Shown: piece by piece, positions 5,857 through 9,694 of the stretch | Numbering within the stretch: the first letter of the stretch is position 1 | Layout: every line of letters begins with the position of its first letter | NCBI GenBank assembly: GCA_002499455.1 | Contig: DALN01000009.1 | Coordinates: forward strand, 1 to 9,694 | Reading direction: 5' to 3' | Origin: Methanoculleus sp. UBA77 | GTDB lineage: Archaea; Halobacteriota; Methanomicrobia; Methanomicrobiales; Methanoculleaceae | Length of the DNA stretch: 9,694 nucleotides | Translations under genes and position numbers: made by a program | Notes under the pieces: model-generated | What the model was told of the DNA's origin: nothing | The model's database searches: none | The model's input: the letters and a program-made list of their open reading frames with translations, nothing else

Positions 5857-7584
5857 ATGCCAGCACCCGATATTGCCCGAGACGATCCGGAAAGCCACGC
5901 CGAAGAGAGGGTGACCTGTCGCATCTGGGTCTGTGGGCCTGACGGCAACGCGCTCTCCCTCCCGGACCCCTGTCCCAATTTTGCCGGGATGGCTCTCGAA
6001 GCCTGCCGGGGTCCAGGATGGGCGGACGCCCTCCATCCGGAGGACGCGGATGCGGTGCTGGCCGGGTGGGAGGAGAGCCGCGCCGCCGGCAGGCCATGGA
6101 GGTGCAACTACCGTGTCAGGAGCCCGGACGGGGAATACCGCCTCGTTGAGAGCAGGGGCGTTCCCGTCAGAGACTCTGCCGGGCAAATTCTCTTCTGGGT
6201 GGGGTTCAGCCATGATCTCACCGTCCCGGACGAGGCGCCCTTCAACGGCCACGCGATGCTCCATGCCGCGGGCGATATGACGGAACAGTCCGGGATATCG
6301 ATCGACGAGGTCCTCCGGGTCGCCGCTGCCGTCATTCCTGTCGGCTGGCTCGACCCGGAGGACGCTGCCGTCCGGATCACGGTCGAGGGACGGGAATACC
6401 GGTCGCCCGGTTTTATTGAGACCCCCTGGCAGCAGGAGAGCCCGCTCGTGGTCCACGGCCGGGCTGCCGGCCGGGTAGAGGTCTGCTACCGGGAGGAAGG
6501 GGGTTCGCTGCAGAACAAAGGGGGCCCCCTGGTCGACGCTCTCGCTGCGAGGCTCGGCCGGATCCTCGAGCAGGTGCAGGCGGGCGGAATTCCCGGGAGG
6601 AGCGAGGAGCACCGCCAGTTCCTGTACGAGCAGATGCTCGAGAGTTACACCCTCTACGAGGTCGTCCGCGACGGCGACGGGGTCCCTGTCGACTACCGCA
6701 TCATCGAGCTGAACGAGAAGGCAGCCGGTGTCTTCTGCCGCAGCCGGGAGGAGTTGATCGGGCGGCGGCTCTTCGATGTCTTCCCGGCGATACGCGAGGG
6801 AGCTTCCGACCTCTATGGGATGGTCGCGGATCGGGGTGTTCCGGTGCAGCGGCGGCTGCAGGAGCCGAGGAGCGGGCGGTGGTACGACCTCTATATCTTC
6901 CGCCAGGATATCGGGAGGCTTGCCGTCGTCGGGCAGGAGATCACGGGGCAGAAGAGGGCGGAACGCGCCCTCCGGGAGAGCGAGAAGCGGTTCCGGGAGA
7001 TCGCCCAGCGGAGTTTCGACATGATCCTCATCTGCCATGCCGGCCAGGGGATCACCTACGTCTCCCCGGCCGTAACGCGGATCCTCGGCTACACCCCTGA
7101 TGAGATGGTCGGCCGGCGGTGTAGTGACTACCTCTCCGCGAAGGCTCTCCCGGGCTGGAAGGAGGTGATGCGCCGGGTCGGGCGGGAGGAGTCGGTCGAG
7201 GGGCTCCTCGTGGAGTTCCGCCGGAGCGACGGGAGGATCGCCGTCATCGAGATGAACGGGTCGCCCGTCGTCGAGGGCGGAGAGGTGACGGGTGTCCAGA
7301 TTGTGGGGCGGGACGTCTCGGACCGGAAGCGCCACGAAGCCCTGCGGCTGCAGGCGTTCGAGCAGATAGAGCAGAACATCGAACAGTTTGCGATCCTTGC
7401 CGACCATATACGCCTGCCGTTGCAGGTGATCCTCGGCACGGCGGACCTGATCGATGATGCCGGGGCTGCACAGAAACTCCGGGAACAGGTTGAGCGGATC
7501 AACGGGATCGTGAAGCAACTTGACGAGGGCTGGGTCGAGTCGCGCGAGATCCGGGAGTTCCTGCGGAGAAACGAGCTGGTGTGA
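5857..7584 (+). CDS. PAS sensor protein ending in a kinase-like dimerisation domain, no ATPase domain
   Basis: A 575-residue cytoplasmic protein without membrane helices. Order: PAS 1 of the PAS_3 type (about 20-122, with HPEDADAVL and FWVGFSHDLT), a conserved-looking segment (about 147-245, with VIPVGWLDPEDAAVRI, FIETPWQQESPLVV and LAARLGRILE) that I recall as a recurring uncharacterised module of PAS kinases, PAS 2 (about 251-365), linker ALRESEKRFRE, PAS 3 (about 379-492, ending GRDVSDRKRHEAL) and a C-terminal helix pair (about 499-575). That last part contains ADHIRLPLQVI with H517 and P521, resembling the HisKA H-box (H-E-I/L-R-x-P-L). The protein then stops; there is no N, G1 or G2 box and none is encoded downstream, so it cannot be a self-sufficient kinase. 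It may accept phosphate from another kinase, form mixed dimers or act as a signal scaffold. GAGGA (5845-5849) lies seven bases before the ATG and supports the start. Confidence 0.92.
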   Translation: MPAPDIARDDPESHAEERVTCRIWVCGPDGNALSLPDPCPNFAGMALEACRGPGWADALHPEDADAVLAGWEESRAAGRPWRCNYRVRSPDGEYRLVESRGVPVRDSAGQILFWVGFSHDLTVPDEAPFNGHAMLHAAGDMTEQSGISIDEVLRVAAAVIPVGWLDPEDAAVRITVEGREYRSPGFIETPWQQESPLVVHGRAAGRVEVCYREEGGSLQNKGGPLVDALAARLGRILEQVQAGGIPGRSEEHRQFLYEQMLESYTLYEVVRDGDGVPVDYRIIELNEKAAGVFCRSREELIGRRLFDVFPAIREGASDLYGMVADRGVPVQRRLQEPRSGRWYDLYIFRQDIGRLAVVGQEITGQKRAERALRESEKRFREIAQRSFDMILICHAGQGITYVSPAVTRILGYTPDEMVGRRCSDYLSAKALPGWKEVMRRVGREESVEGLLVEFRRSDGRIAVIEMNGSPVVEGGEVTGVQIVGRDVSDRKRHEALRLQAFEQIEQNIEQFAILADHIRLPLQVILGTADLIDDAGAAQKLREQVERINGIVKQLDEGWVESREIREFLRRNELV

Positions 7585-7601
7585 TCGGGAACCCCTTCCT
7601 G

Positions 7602-7644
7602 ATAGGGCTGTTCCTTTCGCCGTTCCAAATTAGAGCCCTATTTT
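7602..7644 (+). terminator. Stem-loop plus T-run after the PAS sensor gene
   Basis: ATAGGGCT (7602-7609) and AGCCCTAT (7634-7641) form an 8-bp perfect stem with a 24-base loop, ending in TTTT (7641-7644). It begins 18 bases after the TGA stop and separates this gene from the next promoter region. Confidence 0.5.
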
Positions 7645-7650
7645 GGATGA

Positions 7651-7713
7651 ATAGACATTATATCCTGTTTTCTCTACAGGTAAATTAATGATGAGGTGTA
7701 TATAGACATAATA
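7651..7713 (+). promoter_or_regulatory. AT-rich promoter region with 12-base direct repeat
   Basis: ATAGACATTATA (7651-7662) and ATAGACATAATA (7702-7713) match at 11 of 12 bases, 51 bases apart. Between them lie a short inverted repeat, CCTGT (7664-7668) and ACAGG (7676-7680), and the TATA-like TATATA (7699-7704). A start from TATATA would fall near 7727, giving a leader of about 130 bases to the kinase at 7860. The arrangement suggests a regulated promoter; the factor is unknown. Confidence 0.45.
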
Positions 7714-7781
7714 AATGAAGTTCGGCCGGGATGTAACGGGGTGTACGAGGGTGTGCGTCCAGCAAAACAGGGAATGGGTCT

Positions 7782-7844
7782 ATGAATAACCCGGAACCCC
7801 GCCTCATGAACCCGGCAGATTGGTGCGGCATGCCGGTGGGATAG
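7782..7844 (+). CDS. Possible 20-residue leader peptide
   Basis: A frame of 20 codons plus a TAG stop, starting MNNPEPRL and ending 15 bases before the membrane kinase ATG. AGGGA (7769-7773) lies eight bases ahead and could act as a ribosome binding site. It contains Asn, Pro and Trp residues but no clear run of one amino acid that would suggest attenuation. A frame this short arises easily by chance. Confidence 0.15.
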   Translation: MNNPEPRLMNPADWCGMPVG

Positions 7845-7851
7845 AACGGTT

Positions 7852-7859
7852 GGGGTGAT
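7852..7859 (+). promoter_or_regulatory. Ribosome binding site abutting the MASE3 kinase start
   Basis: GGGGTGAT directly precedes the ATG at 7860. GGTGAT is complementary to the archaeal 16S rRNA tail; measured from its GG pair the spacing to the ATG is four bases. It decides the start, since the next methionine in the frame is Met60, inside the membrane domain. Confidence 0.6.
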
Positions 7860-9694
7860 ATGAAAGAGAACGGCACAGGATCTGGCTTACAGTGGTCGTT
7901 GATTGCTCTTGCGGCGCTCCTCGCCGCCCTCGCAGCGACCAGCCTCTACAATTACCTCCTCTTCCACACGTTCTCCGAACTCGTCGCCGCCGCGATAGCG
8001 ATCGCGGCCTTCACTGTCGCCTGGAACGCCAGGACGATGCGGGAGAACAGTTATCTGCTCGTCGCCGGAACCGGACTCCTCTTCGTGGCAGCAATCGGGC
8101 TGGTCCACACCCTCGCCTACGACGGGATGGGGGTCTTTTCCGGGTATGACGCAAACCTCCCGACGCAGCTCTGGATCGCCTCGCGTTATCTCCTCGCCGG
8201 GACGTTCCTCGCCGCGGCCATCCTGATCCGGAGGAACCCGGCTCCGTGGTGGATCTTTGCGGCGTTTGCGGGAGTTACCGGCGCCCTCATCATCTCCATC
8301 TTTGTCATCCCCGTCTTCCCCGACTGCTACGTCGAGGGGTCGGGGTTGACGCCCTTCAAGGTCTGGAGCGAGTACGTCATCGCGGCCCTCCTCGCCGCCG
8401 GTGCCGCTGCCGTCTATCGGCTACGGGATGCCTTCTCATCCCGGGTGGCCGGCTACCTCGTCGCGGCCATCGTGGTGCTGATCGCCTCGGAACTCGCATT
8501 CACGCTCTATATCAGCGTCTATGGATTCTCGAACATGGTCGGCCACCTCCTGATGGTGCTTGCGTTCGGGCTGATCTACGTCGGGTTCGTCGAGACCGGG
8601 ATCCGGCAGCCTTACGCGCTGGTCTTTGCCGGCTTAAAGTCGAGCGAGGAGCGGTTGCGGCGGGAGAAGGACCGGCTCGGCCAGTACCTGGATATCGCCG
8701 GCGCCCTCTTCGTCGTCCTGAATAAAGAATGGCGGGTCTCTCTCATCAACCGCCGGGCGTCTGAGGTCCTGGGCTATCCGGCGGATGCGGCCGTGGGCGA
8801 GCCCTGGATCGAGCGGTTCATCCCCCCTGCGGAGCGAGAGCGGGCAGCAGCGCTCTTGGCCGGGCTGATGCAGGGCGAGATCGGGCCTGAGGAGTATACG
8901 CAGGCACGGGTCCTCACCACGGATGGACGCGAGCGGCTCATCTCCTGGCACATCACCGTGCTCCGGGACAGGAACGGTGCCATCTGCGGGACGCTCAGTT
9001 CCGGGGTGGATATCACCGAGCGGCAGCAGGCCGAGGAGGCACTCCGACAGGCGAACGCGAAGCTGAACCTTCTCTCCGGGATCACCCGCCACGACATCCT
9101 CAACCAGATCACCGCCGCCCACGCTTACATCGACTTCGCGGTAGAGGACAGCACGGACCCCGCCGTCCGGGAGCACCTGGAGCGTGCCCGGGCCGCCGTC
9201 GAGGAGATCCAGAAGCAGATCGAGTTCACCCGGGACTATCAGGATATGGGTATCGCGGCGCCTGCCTGGCAGCGGCCGGCCGACCTCATCCGGGAGAGTG
9301 CCGCGGAACTCTGTCTCCCGACGGGCGTCCGGGTCCGGGTGGACCTTGGGGACCTCGAGATCTACGCGGATCCGATGGTGAAGAAGGTCTTTTACAACCT
9401 CATCGACAACGCGGTCCGGCACGGGGGTACGGTGACGGAGATCCGGTTCTCCTGCGCGAAATCCGGACGGGATCTGCTGCTCCTCTGCGAGGACGACGGC
9501 ACCGGCATCCCGGACGGCGAGAAAGAGACAATATTTCGCGAGGCGTATAAGCGGCGGCACGGCCACGGGCTCTTCCTGGTCACGGGAATCCTCGGTATCA
9601 CCGGTATGACTATCCGGGAGACGGGGATCCCCGGTGAAGGGGCGCGTTTTGAGATAAGGGTGCCAAACGGCGGGTACCGGGGTGATAACGGGGG
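7860..9694 (+). CDS. MASE3-PAS membrane histidine kinase, 3' end beyond window
   Basis: An integral-membrane sensor kinase; 611 codons are visible and the frame is still open at the window edge. The N-terminal half is a MASE3 domain with about eight helices (roughly 8-29, 39-57, 64-83, 104-123, 129-153, 166-186, 197-219, 226-245) and the family-typical loop GLVHTLAYDGMGVFSGYDA (80-98) followed by PTQLWIASRYL. A coiled linker (261-275) leads to one PAS domain (about 275-390, ending GVDITERQQAEEAL), the dimerisation helix with H-box GITRHDILNQ (H411), N-box NLIDN (513-517), G1 box DDGTGIP (545-551), ETIF (556-559) and G2-like GHGLFL (568-573). Residues 585-600 (IRETGIPGEGARFEIR) look like the last strands of the ATPase fold, so little should be missing. 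The MASE3 signal is not known. No receiver gene is visible. The upstream terminator and promoter candidates argue for separate transcription. Confidence 0.94.
   Translation, partial: MKENGTGSGLQWSLIALAALLAALAATSLYNYLLFHTFSELVAAAIAIAAFTVAWNARTMRENSYLLVAGTGLLFVAAIGLVHTLAYDGMGVFSGYDANLPTQLWIASRYLLAGTFLAAAILIRRNPAPWWIFAAFAGVTGALIISIFVIPVFPDCYVEGSGLTPFKVWSEYVIAALLAAGAAAVYRLRDAFSSRVAGYLVAAIVVLIASELAFTLYISVYGFSNMVGHLLMVLAFGLIYVGFVETGIRQPYALVFAGLKSSEERLRREKDRLGQYLDIAGALFVVLNKEWRVSLINRRASEVLGYPADAAVGEPWIERFIPPAERERAAALLAGLMQGEIGPEEYTQARVLTTDGRERLISWHITVLRDRNGAICGTLSSGVDITERQQAEEALRQANAKLNLLSGITRHDILNQITAAHAYIDFAVEDSTDPAVREHLERARAAVEEIQKQIEFTRDYQDMGIAAPAWQRPADLIRESAAELCLPTGVRVRVDLGDLEIYADPMVKKVFYNLIDNAVRHGGTVTEIRFSCAKSGRDLLLLCEDDGTGIPDGEKETIFREAYKRRHGHGLFLVTGILGITGMTIRETGIPGEGARFEIRVPNGGYRGDNG

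Noticed and set aside
5546..5914. Plus-strand frame of 122 codons across the cupin-PAS gap
   Set aside because: It overlaps the ends of two well supported genes, has no ribosome binding site and has no recognisable motif.
5710..7518. Open frame of 602 codons on the minus strand
   Set aside because: It lies antisense to the PAS sensor gene, is rich in Leu, Pro, Asp and Arg with no recognisable motif, and is the expected mirror frame of a GC-rich gene.
7585..7859. Possible remnant of an ATPase domain downstream of the DHp-only protein
   Set aside because: No N, G1 or G2 box pattern could be seen in any frame; the stretch is terminator and promoter-like sequence.
7685..7876. Minus-strand frame of 63 codons upstream of the MASE3 kinase
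   Set aside because: It overlaps the kinase start and its promoter, and has no motif or convincing ribosome binding site.
8634..9566. Open frame of 310 codons on the minus strand
   Set aside because: Antisense to the PAS and kinase part of the MASE3 kinase, with no motif of its own.
1..9694. Mobile element, CRISPR array, tRNA or rRNA
   Set aside because: No transposase or integrase frame, no regularly spaced repeats, and no cloverleaf or rRNA-like stretches were found by reading both strands.

Overview
The window is GC-rich (third codon positions mostly G or C) and reads as archaeal, most likely a methanogen of the order Methanomicrobiales; a Methanoculleus-like genome is my best guess from recalled protein style. 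The support is TATA-like elements about 25-50 bases ahead of genes instead of bacterial -35/-10 pairs, GGTG/GGAGG-type ribosome binding sites, T-rich stretches after genes, and histidine kinases with the H-box forms HDIRN and HDILN joined to PAS, GAF and MASE3 domains. Species identity is inference.

Layout. (1) On the minus strand, 1-1731 encodes a copper-type P1B ATPase with a CPH motif and a His-rich N-terminus, cut off by the left window edge right after its GDGINDAPA motif. A 74-codon arginine-rich frame (1721-1945) overlaps its start and has a SHOCT-like C-terminal end; it is only a possible gene. (2) A divergent intergenic region (1946-2280) carries two adjacent inverted repeats and several TATA-like elements. 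(3) On the plus strand, 2281-4629 is a soluble PAS-PAS-PAS-GAF histidine kinase. (4) 4716-5579 is a predicted lipoprotein with two cupin-like folds that lack most metal ligands. (5) A 277-base gap holds a T-run terminator candidate, a perfect 12-base palindrome and a nested hairpin. (6) 5857-7584 is a PAS sensor protein that ends in a histidine-kinase-like dimerisation helix pair but has no ATPase domain. (7) A 275-base gap holds a stem-loop terminator candidate and an AT-rich promoter region with a near-exact 12-base direct repeat. (8) 7860-9694 is a membrane-bound MASE3-PAS histidine kinase that runs off the right edge, probably close to its end.

How they work together. The plus-strand half is a signalling island: one soluble kinase, one membrane kinase and one sensor with a possible phospho-acceptor helix but no kinase domain, with an extracytoplasmic cupin lipoprotein between them. 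No receiver domain or DNA-binding output protein is encoded in the window, so any partner lies elsewhere. The gaps and separate promoter/terminator candidates suggest individually transcribed genes rather than one operon. The copper ATPase is transcribed divergently; a regulatory link to the kinases is possible but not shown by the sequence. No rRNA, tRNA, CRISPR array, transposase or insertion sequence was seen.
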